Counted from the first letter of the stretch, positions 1 to 5,542 are shown. The stretch: 8,862 nucleotides of DNA from Streptomyces katrae (GCF_000966975.1 NZ_JZWV01000625.1:1-8862), one strand, 5' to 3'. Numbers and translations: made by a program. Notes: generated by a model not told the origin, from the sequence alone.

Positions 1-415
1 CGGGCGCGGGACCGGCGGGCCGGCCCGTACCGCCGGGGCCGCCCGGTCCGCCGGGGCGCCCGGGGCCGCCGGGGCCCGAGGGGCGGCCGGGGCCGGAGGG
101 GCGTCCGTAGACCTGGCCGGTGTTGTACCCGCTGTCGTACGCCGCGTCGGGGTCCTGCCGCTGCTGCGGCGGCACGCCGTAGCCCGGGCCGGGCCGCGCG
201 CCGGGCGGCGGGGCCTGCGGGGGGACCGGGGTCCGGCCGGGGCCCTGTGCGGGACGGGGCTGCGGCCGGGGAGGCCGGGGGGCCTGCGGCTGCCGCTGGA
301 CGTGCCGCATCCGCTGCGGCCCCTCCGGCTGCGCCTGCCCGCTGCCGCGCCCGTACCCGTCATCGCGTCGGCCGCGCGCGTCGCGCTCGCCGCCGAAACC
401 GTCCCAGTCACTCAT
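1..415 (-). CDS. Probable LCP-family protein, N-terminal part only (gene runs off the left edge)
   Basis: An open minus-strand frame starts at ATG 413-415 and has no stop before base 1, giving about 138 visible residues. It begins MSDWDGFGGERDARGRRDDG, continues with a PEGPQRMRHVQRQ stretch, then a Pro/Gln/Arg-rich region, then YDSGYNTGQVYG, and ends in collagen-like Gly-Pro-Arg triplets. No membrane segment or catalytic domain is visible yet. Streptomyces LCP proteins often have long, disordered, Gly/Pro-rich cytoplasmic N-termini of this style (PEG..R.MR.V.R followed by YDSGY) before a single membrane helix. That resemblance, plus the LCP genes downstream, is the basis for the call, and it is from memory. 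No convincing Shine-Dalgarno precedes the ATG; an in-frame GTG two codons upstream (419-421) is an alternative start. Another membrane protein with a disordered head remains possible. Confidence 0.55.
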   Translation of the reverse strand, partial: MSDWDGFGGERDARGRRDDGYGRGSGQAQPEGPQRMRHVQRQPQAPRPPRPQPRPAQGPGRTPVPPQAPPPGARPGPGYGVPPQQRQDPDAAYDSGYNTGQVYGRPSGPGRPSGPGGPGRPGGPGGPGGTGRPAGPAP

Positions 416-521
416 GCGCACAAGGATGCCCGGCCGGTAGCGGGCCGGGACACCCCGGTGGGGTCTTCGTACCGGGGCTGTTGCACACCTGATGCCTGGG
501 CTACGCACTTAAGGTGGCTGC
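416..521. promoter_or_regulatory. Divergent intergenic region between the partial LCP-like gene and the thioesterase gene
   Basis: This 106-bp spacer must hold promoters for both divergent genes. Next to the minus-strand gene are two potential hairpins: arms 429-435 and 443-449 (7 bp, 7-nt loop), and arms 452-456 and 460-464 (5 bp, 3-nt loop). Next to the thioesterase start, TAAGGT at 510-515 fits the actinobacterial TANNNT -10 pattern, but it overlaps the possible ribosome-binding site AAGGTGG (511-517). No good -35 partner was found, so the promoter assignment is inference. Confidence 0.4.
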
Positions 522-1094
522 ATGACACAGATACCGGAGGCGCTGGAGGGCAAGCCGATCTCGGCGTCCCGGACCACCCTCAGCCACATCATGACCGCGG
601 CCGACACGAACCTCCTCGGCTCCGTGCACGGCGGTGTGATCATGAAGCTGGTGGACGACGCGGCCGGAGCCGTCGCCGGGCGCCACTCCGGCGGTGCCGC
701 CGTCACCGCCTCCATAGACGAGATGGGTGCCGCCGTCACCGCCTCCATGGACGAGATGGCCTTCCTCGCCCCCGTCCGCGTCGGCGACCTGGTCCACGTC
801 CGGGCGCAGGTCAACTGGACGGGCCGCTCCTCGATGGAGATCGGCGTACGGGTGCTCGCGGAGCGGTGGAACGAGTCCACCCCCGCCACCCAGGTCGGCA
901 GCGCCTACCTCGTCTTCACGGCGGTGGACGCGGAGGGCAAGCCCCGCCCGGTCCCGCCGGTGATCCCGGAGACCGAGCAGGACGAGCGCCGCTACCAGGA
1001 GGCGCAGATCCGCCGCACCCACCGCCTCGCCCGGCGTCAGGCGATCAAGGAGCTGCGCGAGCGCCGACTCGCCGAGGGCCTGGACGAGGACTGA
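522..1094 (+). CDS. Acyl-CoA thioesterase, hotdog fold, YciA/ACOT-like, with an internal 11-residue duplication
   Basis: The 190-residue product is a predicted cytoplasmic enzyme that hydrolyses acyl-CoA to free acid and CoA. The family signature is at residues 28-46: DTNLLGSVHGG followed by VIMKLVDD, with the conserved Asn30, the HGG turn at 36-38 at the start of the long hotdog helix, and the Asp45/Asp46 pair where YciA-type enzymes place the catalytic Asp. The strand and loop FLAPVRVGDLVHVRAQVNW (81-99) and RSSMEIGVRV follow. The last 40 residues form an Arg/Glu-rich helix, common in the actinobacterial versions. The odd feature is a tandem repeat of GAAVTASMDEM (residues 58-68 and 69-79), made by a 33-bp duplication; family members as I know them have this strand once. 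The first copy uses the codon ATA, rare in such high-GC genomes. The start at 522 has AAGGTGG just upstream. The physiological substrate cannot be told, and the insertion may impair activity. Confidence 0.88.
   Translation: MTQIPEALEGKPISASRTTLSHIMTAADTNLLGSVHGGVIMKLVDDAAGAVAGRHSGGAAVTASIDEMGAAVTASMDEMAFLAPVRVGDLVHVRAQVNWTGRSSMEIGVRVLAERWNESTPATQVGSAYLVFTAVDAEGKPRPVPPVIPETEQDERRYQEAQIRRTHRLARRQAIKELRERRLAEGLDED
693..758 (+). repeat. 33-bp in-frame tandem duplication inside the thioesterase gene
   Basis: Copy 1 is 693-725 and copy 2 is 726-758. They are directly adjacent and differ at one base only (A716 against G749, giving Ile ATA against Met ATG). The unit is 11 codons, so the reading frame is kept. 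The near-identity suggests a recent duplication, by slippage or unequal recombination. Confidence 0.95.
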
Positions 1095-1112
1095 CCCCGG
1101 CCCGGGCCGGGG
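1095..1112. terminator. GC-only palindrome directly after the thioesterase stop codon
   Basis: CCCCGGCCCGGGCCGGGG is a perfect 18-bp palindrome that begins at the base after the TGA. It can fold as a 7-bp stem with a 4-nt loop. There is no T-tract, but Streptomyces terminators often lack one. Its position suggests a terminator or an mRNA 3'-end stabiliser for the thioesterase transcript; this is inference. Confidence 0.45.
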
Positions 1113-1119
1113 GGCCGGA

Positions 1120-1153
1120 GCATACGGGAGCCTTACCCTTTGTCCCCGTATGC
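1120..1153. promoter_or_regulatory. 9-bp inverted repeat upstream of the GT-C glycosyltransferase gene
   Basis: GCATACGGG (1120-1128) and CCCGTATGC (1145-1153) are perfect inverted arms around a 16-base, relatively AT-rich spacer. The site could be a hairpin or a dimeric-regulator operator. TATGCT at 1149-1154, inside the right arm, fits a TANNNT -10 element, which would put the repeat across a promoter. No -35 element is convincing. Function is not established. Confidence 0.4.
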
Positions 1154-1198
1154 TGATACGTCGACGTCCGGCTCCCGCACGAGTGACGGCCGTGCACC

Positions 1199-1230
1199 CA
1201 CGACCGGCCCACGACCGGCCCACGACCGGC
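1199..1230 (+). repeat. Three tandem copies of an 11-bp unit (CACGACCGGCC) in the leader of the GT-C gene
   Basis: Copies start at 1199, 1210 and 1221; the third lacks its last base. The period is about one DNA helical turn, so a protein bound to each copy would lie on the same face of the DNA. The array ends about 20 bases before the start codon and just before the ribosome-binding site. It may be a regulatory site or simple slippage product. Confidence 0.7.
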
Positions 1231-1238
1231 ACTGCCGC

Positions 1239-1243
1239 GGAGA
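1239..1243 (+). promoter_or_regulatory. Ribosome-binding site GGAGA that fixes the start of the GT-C glycosyltransferase
   Basis: GGAGA lies 7 bases before the ATG at 1251. The frame is open upstream to a TTG at 1140, but that stretch encodes low-complexity sequence across the inverted repeat and the 11-bp tandem repeats and has no ribosome-binding site. ATG 1251 is therefore the better start. Confidence 0.65.
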
Positions 1244-1250
1244 CCCCTTG

Positions 1251-2747
1251 ATGCCGACTGCCACCCAGACCGCACCCGCGCCCGCCGCCCCCGCCCCGGC
1301 GGGCCGGCGCCGGCTGCCCGTGCCCGACTGGCTGTGGGCCGCGCTGCTGACCCTGGCGGTGACCGTCTTCCGGGCCGGGACCCCGCAGCTGTGGCGCGAC
1401 GAGCTGGCCAGCTGGGAGGCCGCCTCCCGCGGCACCGGTGAGCTGATCGGGATGCTGGGGCACGTCGACGCCGTCTCCGGCCTGTACTACCTGCTGCTGC
1501 ACTGCTGGGTCTCCGTCTTCGGGGACTCCGCCGCGATGCTCCGGCTGCCGTCGGGGCTGGCCATGGCCGGTGCCGCGGCGCTGGTGGTACTGATCGCGCG
1601 GGCCCTGTTCGACCGCCGGACCGCCGTGTTCGCGGGGCTGCTGTTCGCGCTGCTGCCCGCCGTCACCCGGTACGGCACCGAGGCCCGGTCGTACGCCTTC
1701 GTGGTGCTCGCCGTGACCGCCGCGACCTGGCTGCTGCTGCGGGCGCTGGAGCGGCCGTCGGCCTGGCGCTGGGCGGGGTACTCCGCCCTGGTCGCCGTGT
1801 CGGGGCTGCTGCACATGGTGTCCCTGCTGGTGCTGCTGCCGCACGCGATGATCGTCGTCCTGCGGTGGTGGCGCGGCCGGCGTAGCCGCACCGTGGTGTC
1901 GTTCGCGGTGGCGGCCGTGGCCGGGCTGGTGCCGGTGGTTCCGCTGGTGCTGCTGGGGCGGCGGCAGGTCGGCCGGCAGATCAGCTGGATCGACACCCCG
2001 CGCATGCGGGACATCTCCGGGCTCTGGGACAACCTGTTCGCCTCCCCGCTGGTGGGTCTGGGCATCGCCGCGCTGGCGCTGCTGCCGCTCGCGTGGCCGC
2101 GGGGCCGGCGCCCCGCCGTGGAGGTGATGCTGCTGGGGGCCGTGCCCATCGGCGCCTGCTTCGTGGCCTCGCAGGGCAGTTCCTCGTACTTCATCGACCG
2201 CTACGTGCTGTTCACCGTCCCCGCGTGGGCGATCCTCGCCGCCGCCGGGCTGGCGGCGCTGCGGCCCCGGGCGGCCGGTGCGGCCGGGCTGGCGGCGCTG
2301 GTCCTGCTCGGTGCCCCCGACCAGCGTCAGCTCCGTACCGAGCAGGCGAAGGAGACCTCGGACGGCATCGCGGCGGCGCGGGTGATCGCCAAGGGCTACC
2401 GGCCCGGTGACGGCTTCGTCCCGCCGCGCGGCAAGCTGGAGCGGGTGTTCATGATCGACTATCAGATCGCCTACTACCTGCCCGACCGGGTCCGGCTCCG
2501 CGACGTCTTCGCCGAGCGGTCGGCGGTGGCGTCCGAGGACCTGTTCCCCGTGGAGTGCAAGCAGCCCGAGAGCTGCCTGGGCGACACGAAGCGGATCTGG
2601 CTGGTGACGCGGGACACCGGCGACAACCACGACCCGTACAACCGGCTCCCCGCGGCCCCGAAGAAGGCCCTGAAGGACCACTACCGGGTCGCTTCGACCA
2701 CCGAGGTGCGCGGGCTGCACGTCTCCCTGCTGGAGCGGGTGAAGTAG
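1251..2747 (+). CDS. Polytopic GT-C glycosyltransferase, GT39/ArnT-like (probable mannosyltransferase type)
   Basis: The 498-residue integral membrane protein has about 10-12 hydrophobic segments between residues 27 and 354. A soluble, probably extracytoplasmic domain of about 144 residues follows. GT-C enzymes take a sugar from a polyprenyl-phosphate donor and transfer it outside the membrane. Diagnostic features are WRDELASW with the acidic pair Asp50-Glu51 in the first outer loop, HVDAVSGLYYLLLH (71-84) with a second acidic Asp73, TEARSYAF (143-150), and YFIDRYVLFTVPAW (313-326), which matches the pattern seen in many actinobacterial GT39-like proteins. The soluble tail carries Cys436 and Cys442, which could form a disulfide. 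The N-terminus is a short Ala/Pro-rich tail. The gene converges on LCP gene A, and the two stop codons lie inside a shared hairpin. The sugar (mannose is common for relatives) and the acceptor are not determinable here. Confidence 0.85.
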   Translation: MPTATQTAPAPAAPAPAGRRRLPVPDWLWAALLTLAVTVFRAGTPQLWRDELASWEAASRGTGELIGMLGHVDAVSGLYYLLLHCWVSVFGDSAAMLRLPSGLAMAGAAALVVLIARALFDRRTAVFAGLLFALLPAVTRYGTEARSYAFVVLAVTAATWLLLRALERPSAWRWAGYSALVAVSGLLHMVSLLVLLPHAMIVVLRWWRGRRSRTVVSFAVAAVAGLVPVVPLVLLGRRQVGRQISWIDTPRMRDISGLWDNLFASPLVGLGIAALALLPLAWPRGRRPAVEVMLLGAVPIGACFVASQGSSSYFIDRYVLFTVPAWAILAAAGLAALRPRAAGAAGLAALVLLGAPDQRQLRTEQAKETSDGIAAARVIAKGYRPGDGFVPPRGKLERVFMIDYQIAYYLPDRVRLRDVFAERSAVASEDLFPVECKQPESCLGDTKRIWLVTRDTGDNHDPYNRLPAAPKKALKDHYRVASTTEVRGLHVSLLERVK

Positions 2748-2777
2748 CGGGCCCCGTGCCGGGCGCGACGCTACTTC
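2741..2777. terminator. Bidirectional hairpin overlapping the stop codons of two convergent genes
   Basis: GAAGTAGCG (2741-2749) and CGCTACTTC (2769-2777) are perfect 9-bp arms. The 19-nt interior can add a GCCC/GGGC stem (2751-2754 with 2761-2764). Each arm contains the AAG-TAG end of one gene: the GT-C gene on the plus strand and LCP gene A on the minus strand. It probably ends transcription from both sides. No T-tract follows. Confidence 0.65.
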
Positions 2778-3222
2778 CCGCACACCACCTGGTCGCCGGT
2801 GACCACGCCGAACTCGCCCTGGAGGGGGTCCTCGGCCCGGACGGGTACGACCTTGGCGTAGTCGGAGCCGGCGATCACCAGTACCGTCCGGCCCTGCCCG
2901 GCGACCGCGCGGAGTTCGCTGCCGGGCAGGGCCGCCGCCACCGTGCGGGCGGAGCGGTCCCAGCGCGGGTCGTACGCGATCACCGTGCGGCGGACGTCGC
3001 GGCCGGCACCGCTCGCGGGGGTGCCGGTGGTGTCGAAGCCGGTGGCGCGCAGGGCGGAGTCCACCCGTCCGCCGAGCCCGTCGATGCGGGTGCCGTTCTC
3101 CACCTGGACGCGGACCTGCTGCGGGGGCACGTCCACCGTGACGGGTGACGGCGCGGCCGCGGCCGCGGGCCGGCCGGCGGGGCGGCGGGGCGGCCGGGGC
3201 GGGGCGGGGCCAGCGGGCGGTC
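2771..3222 (-). pseudogene. LytR_C domain segment of LCP gene A, displaced into another reading frame
   Basis: This frame encodes PSPVTVDVPPQQVRVQVENGT, then GGRVDSALRATGFDT, RRTVIAYDPRWDRSARTVAAAL and LVIAGSDYAKV. It ends in DQVVCGK before a TAG stop at 2771-2773. The pattern V.V.NGT, then a helix, a strand with YDP, a helix, and a final L.VG.D-like strand is the LytR_C domain that follows the LCP domain in many actinobacterial LCP proteins, including genes B and C here. It has no start codon or ribosome-binding site of its own in a sensible place; the frame is open upstream only as a shadow of the LCP domain. It therefore belongs to the gene whose LCP domain ends at about 3222. Joining the two needs one extra base, or a -1 shift, between about 3222 and 3140. 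Read together they would make a protein of about 506 residues, normal for the family. Confidence 0.75.
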
Positions 3223-4293
3223 CTCGCGCAGGGACTCGAAGAGCTGGGCGGCCTTGTGGTCGTCCCACTTGACGGTCGAGCCGATCCCCTTGACCGGGTA
3301 GGAGGCGTCCCCGATCGGGACGGAGGCGAACTCGGACGAGGAGGGGGTGAAGCCCCGCATGGCCTGGCCGAGCGCCAGCATCTGCTCGGAGCCGAAGTCC
3401 TTGTCGGCACGCACCGAGCCCAGCAGGGTGGAGCTGACCTCCTTGAACTTCACCGGGTTGAGCAGCACCCCGCCGCCGGTCGCCTGCTTGATCAGGGCGG
3501 CGACGAACCGCTGCTGGCGCTGCATCCGGCCCAGGTCGGCGGCCCCGTCGACATGGCGGGAGCGGACGTACTGCAGGGCCTGGCCGCCGGTGAGGCGGTG
3601 GGTGCCGGGCAGCAGGTGCAGGCCGGTGTTCTGGTCGTGGAGGGCCTTGGCGGTGCAGATCTCCACCCCGCCCATCGCGTCGACGGTCCGCATGAAGCTG
3701 GTGAAGTCGACCTCCAGATAGTGGTCGATCTTGACCCGGGTCATGTTCTCCACGGTGCGCACGGTCAGGTTGGGCCCGCCCTCGGCGTAGGCGGCGTTGA
3801 GTTTGACGGGGTGGGGGCGGTGGGGTCTGCCGGTGACCGGGTCCTGGTGGGCGGGGAGTTCGGCGTAGCTGTCGCGGGGGAGGCTGACCACGCTGGCCCG
3901 CTGCTGGTCGGCGGACAGGTGCACCAGCATGATCGTGTCCGTGCAGTGGCAGGGCTCCCCGCCGAGCCGGTACTCGCGCTTCTCCTCCGGGGTGATCTTG
4001 TCCCGGCCGTCGGTGCCGACCAGCAGGAAGTTCACCCCGTGCCCGGCCTGCGGGCGGTTCTTCATGTCCTTGAAGGGGTCCACCCGTTCGATGCCGGTGT
4101 CCAGCCCGGTCATCACGGCGTGCCCGACGGCCCCCGAGCCCAGGACCACCAGGGAGACCCCGGCCGCGATCCGCACGCCCCAGCGGGGCCGGTCGCGCCG
4201 GCCGCGGGCCGTACCGCCGCGTCCGCCGCCCTTGCGTGCGCGCTGCGGCTGGGCCGGCCCGGCGGGCCGGGTGGGGCGGTGCGGCTGGGGCAC
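2980..4293 (-). CDS. LCP-family glycopolymer-peptidoglycan ligase A (frameshifted after the LCP domain)
   Basis: The 437-residue frame has a basic Pro/Gly/Arg-rich cytoplasmic head, one membrane helix (about 39-60) and an extracytoplasmic LCP domain (about 85-285). Core motifs are present: FLLVGTDGR (89-97), VVSLPRDSY (135-143), KLNAAYAEGG, GGQALQYVRSRH (236-247) and DLGRMQRQQ. These hold the Arg/Asp residues that bind the pyrophosphate of the lipid-linked polymer. The usual SDTIML element is preceded by PCHC (Cys115, Cys117), and the IP-x-C/GCT cysteines of genes B and C are absent. After residue about 357 (base 3222) the frame enters low-complexity Pro/Arg sequence and loses the LytR_C domain, which lies in another frame. 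Start: GTG 4293 has GGGAGG at 4302-4307; the earlier GTG at 4302 overlaps that site. The gene may be a real frameshift mutant, a sequencing error, or still active, since some LCP enzymes lack LytR_C. Confidence 0.85.
   Translation of the reverse strand: MPQPHRPTRPAGPAQPQRARKGGGRGGTARGRRDRPRWGVRIAAGVSLVVLGSGAVGHAVMTGLDTGIERVDPFKDMKNRPQAGHGVNFLLVGTDGRDKITPEEKREYRLGGEPCHCTDTIMLVHLSADQQRASVVSLPRDSYAELPAHQDPVTGRPHRPHPVKLNAAYAEGGPNLTVRTVENMTRVKIDHYLEVDFTSFMRTVDAMGGVEICTAKALHDQNTGLHLLPGTHRLTGGQALQYVRSRHVDGAADLGRMQRQQRFVAALIKQATGGGVLLNPVKFKEVSSTLLGSVRADKDFGSEQMLALGQAMRGFTPSSSEFASVPIGDASYPVKGIGSTVKWDDHKAAQLFESLREDRPLAPPRPGRPAAPPAGPRPRPRRHPSRWTCPRSRSASRWRTAPASTGSADGWTPPCAPPASTPPAPPRAVPAATSAAR
3179..3209 (+). 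other. Potential G-quadruplex: five GGGG tracts, at the frame break of LCP gene A
   Basis: Plus-strand GGGG runs at 3179-3182, 3187-3190, 3196-3199, 3201-3204 and 3206-3209 are separated by loops of 1 to 5 bases, which fits the G3+N1-7 quadruplex rule. They encode the Pro/Arg-rich linker on the minus strand. The 16-bp palindrome CGCGGCCGCGGCCGCG (3152-3167) is close by. Such sequence is prone to slippage in replication and to miscounting in sequencing. Confidence 0.6.
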
Positions 4294-4301
4294 GGGGGAC
4301 A

Positions 4302-4307
4302 CCTCCC
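4302..4307 (-). promoter_or_regulatory. Ribosome-binding site GGGAGG that fixes the start of LCP gene A
   Basis: On the minus strand GGGAGG is followed by 8 bases and then GTG at 4293-4291. The in-frame GTG at 4302-4300 begins inside this site, so it is unlikely to be the start. Confidence 0.65.
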
Positions 4308-4428
4308 GGTACGTCGGGCAGATTCGTCAGAACAGTAGGCCCATACGATCAGCGTCTGTCCCTACCGCTCGTCCGCCGCGCACCCGTTTCCCCCGTACGC
4401 GGTAACGTGACACCGATACCCGACCGTG
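4308..4428. promoter_or_regulatory. Divergent promoter region between LCP gene A and the GT2 gene
   Basis: The two start codons are 144 bases apart (4294-4437), and this stretch is clearly less GC-rich than the genes. For the plus strand, TAACGT at 4403-4408 fits a TANNNT -10 element, with transcription expected to start near 4415, a short distance before the GT2 ribosome-binding site. For the minus strand, TACTGT (4337-4332) could be a -10 with GGGACA (4362-4357) as a -35 at a 19-base spacing. These are matches by eye only. Confidence 0.35.
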
Positions 4429-4433
4429 AAGGA
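4429..4433 (+). promoter_or_regulatory. Ribosome-binding site AAGGA that fixes the start of the GT2 gene
   Basis: AAGGA lies 4 bases before ATG 4438. The in-frame GTG at 4426 overlaps this region and has no ribosome-binding site of its own, so ATG 4438 is preferred. The spacing is on the short side. Confidence 0.55.
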
Positions 4434-4437
4434 CGAC

Positions 4438-5463
4438 ATGCCCGCCCAGCAGCCCGCAGTCTCGGTGATCATGCCGGTGCTCAACGAGGAGCGCCATCTG
4501 CGTGACTCCGTCCGGCACATCCTCGGACAGGAGTACGCAGGGGAGATGGAGGTGGTCATCGCGCTCGGGCCGTCCACGGACCGCACCGACGAGATCGCCG
4601 CCGAACTCGTCCGCGAAGACCCCCGTGTCCACACCGTCCCCAACCCCACGGGCCGGACCCCCGCCGCCCTCAACGCCGCGATCAAGGCCTCCCGCCACCC
4701 GATCGTCGTCCGCGTCGACGGCCACGGCATGCTCTCCCCGAACTACATCGCCACCGCCGTCCGCCTCCTGGAGGAGACCGGCGCGCAGAACGTCGGCGGC
4801 ATCATGCACGCCGAGGGGGAGAACGCCTGGGAGGAGGCCGTCGCCGCCGCGATGACCTCGAAGATCGGCGTCGGCAATGCGGCCTTCCACACCGGCGGCC
4901 AGGCCGGCCCCGCCGAGACCGTCTACCTCGGCGTCTTCCGCCGCGAGGCCCTCGAACAGCAGGGCGGCTACAACGAGGAGTTCATCCGCGCCCAGGACTG
5001 GGAGCTGAACTTCCGCATCCGCGAGGCCGGCGGGCTGATCTGGTTCTCGCCCGAGCTGAAGGTCCAGTACCGGCCGCGGCCCTCCGTGCGCGCCCTGGCC
5101 AAGCAGTACAAGGACTACGGCCGCTGGCGGCACGTCGTGGCCCGCTACCACGCCGGCTCCATCAACGCGCGCTACCTGGCCCCGCCGACCGCCGTCTGTG
5201 CGATCGCGGCCGGGCTGGTCGCGGGCGTCGCCGTCACCCCGTGGGCGTTCGCCGTCCCGGCCGGCTACCTCGCGGCGATCACCGCCGGCTCCGTCCCGGC
5301 CGGCAAGGGGCTGCCGCTGAAGGCCCGGGCGCGGATCCCCGTGGCCCTCGCGACCATGCACATGTGCTGGGGCTACGGCTACCTCACCAGCCCGCGCTCG
5401 CTCGCCCGCAAGGTCATCGCCAGCCGCCGCCCCTCGGTGCGCCGCGACCCGGCCGAGGTCTGA
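4438..5463 (+). CDS. Family 2 glycosyltransferase, ExoA-like, membrane-associated
   Basis: The 341-residue protein has a GT-A catalytic domain (about 6-235) facing the cytoplasm, which transfers sugar from a nucleotide donor. Visible motifs are VSVIMPVLNEERHL (8-21), ALGPSTDRTDEI (42-53), RTPAALNAAI (73-82) and VRVDGHGML (91-99), the DXD-like metal site, here Asp94-Gly-His96. They continue with the acceptor loop HTGGQAGPAETVYLGVFRRE (151-170), RAQDWELNFRIREAGG (184-199) with the putative general base in the QDWEL segment, and QYKDYGRWR (223-231), a QxxRW-like element. The GGQ..PAETVYLG.FRRE segment resembles succinoglycan-type ExoA enzymes. Two to three hydrophobic segments at about 254-320 would anchor it to the membrane. 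It diverges from LCP gene A and converges on LCP gene B. It probably adds a sugar during assembly of a surface polysaccharide; donor and acceptor are unknown. Confidence 0.88.
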   Translation: MPAQQPAVSVIMPVLNEERHLRDSVRHILGQEYAGEMEVVIALGPSTDRTDEIAAELVREDPRVHTVPNPTGRTPAALNAAIKASRHPIVVRVDGHGMLSPNYIATAVRLLEETGAQNVGGIMHAEGENAWEEAVAAAMTSKIGVGNAAFHTGGQAGPAETVYLGVFRREALEQQGGYNEEFIRAQDWELNFRIREAGGLIWFSPELKVQYRPRPSVRALAKQYKDYGRWRHVVARYHAGSINARYLAPPTAVCAIAAGLVAGVAVTPWAFAVPAGYLAAITAGSVPAGKGLPLKARARIPVALATMHMCWGYGYLTSPRSLARKVIASRRPSVRRDPAEV

Positions 5464-5477
5464 GGGACGGCGCACCA

Positions 5478-5524
5478 CGCGAAGGGGTGACCCGGTCCGC
5501 AGCGGACCGGGTCACCCCTTCGCG
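5478..5524. terminator. Long perfect hairpin between convergent GT2 and LCP gene B (bidirectional terminator)
   Basis: Arms 5478-5500 and 5502-5524 are exact reverse complements over 23 bases around A5501; realistically this is a 22-bp stem with a 3-nt loop. It begins 14 bases after the GT2 stop and ends 18 bases before the LCP gene B stop, so it can serve both transcripts. No T-tract flanks it, as is usual for Streptomyces terminators. Confidence 0.88.
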
Positions 5525-5542
5525 TTCGGCGCGGCCGCCGGC

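Noticed and set aside
1140..1250. A 37-codon N-terminal extension of the GT-C protein from TTG 1140
   Set aside because: It has no ribosome-binding site and encodes the inverted repeat and the 11-bp tandem repeats as low-complexity sequence, whereas ATG 1251 follows a good GGAGA.
2980..3140. The Arg/Pro/Ser-rich tail of the 2980-4293 frame as a real protein domain
   Set aside because: It is the LytR_C coding sequence read out of frame, and its composition is that of a shadow frame.
501..3410. A 969-codon open frame on the minus strand across the thioesterase and GT-C genes
   Set aside because: It is antisense to two well-supported genes. Its translation is low-complexity Arg/Gly/Pro/Gln sequence with no domain, as expected from GC-rich shadow frames with few stops.
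3145..4338. A 397-codon plus-strand frame across LCP gene A
   Set aside because: Antisense to the LCP domain. The product is compositionally biased (Gly/Val/Asp/His-rich) and matches no family I recognise.
4327..5478. A 383-codon minus-strand frame antisense to the GT2 gene
   Set aside because: Biased composition and no motifs; the plus-strand frame carries the complete GT2 signature set.
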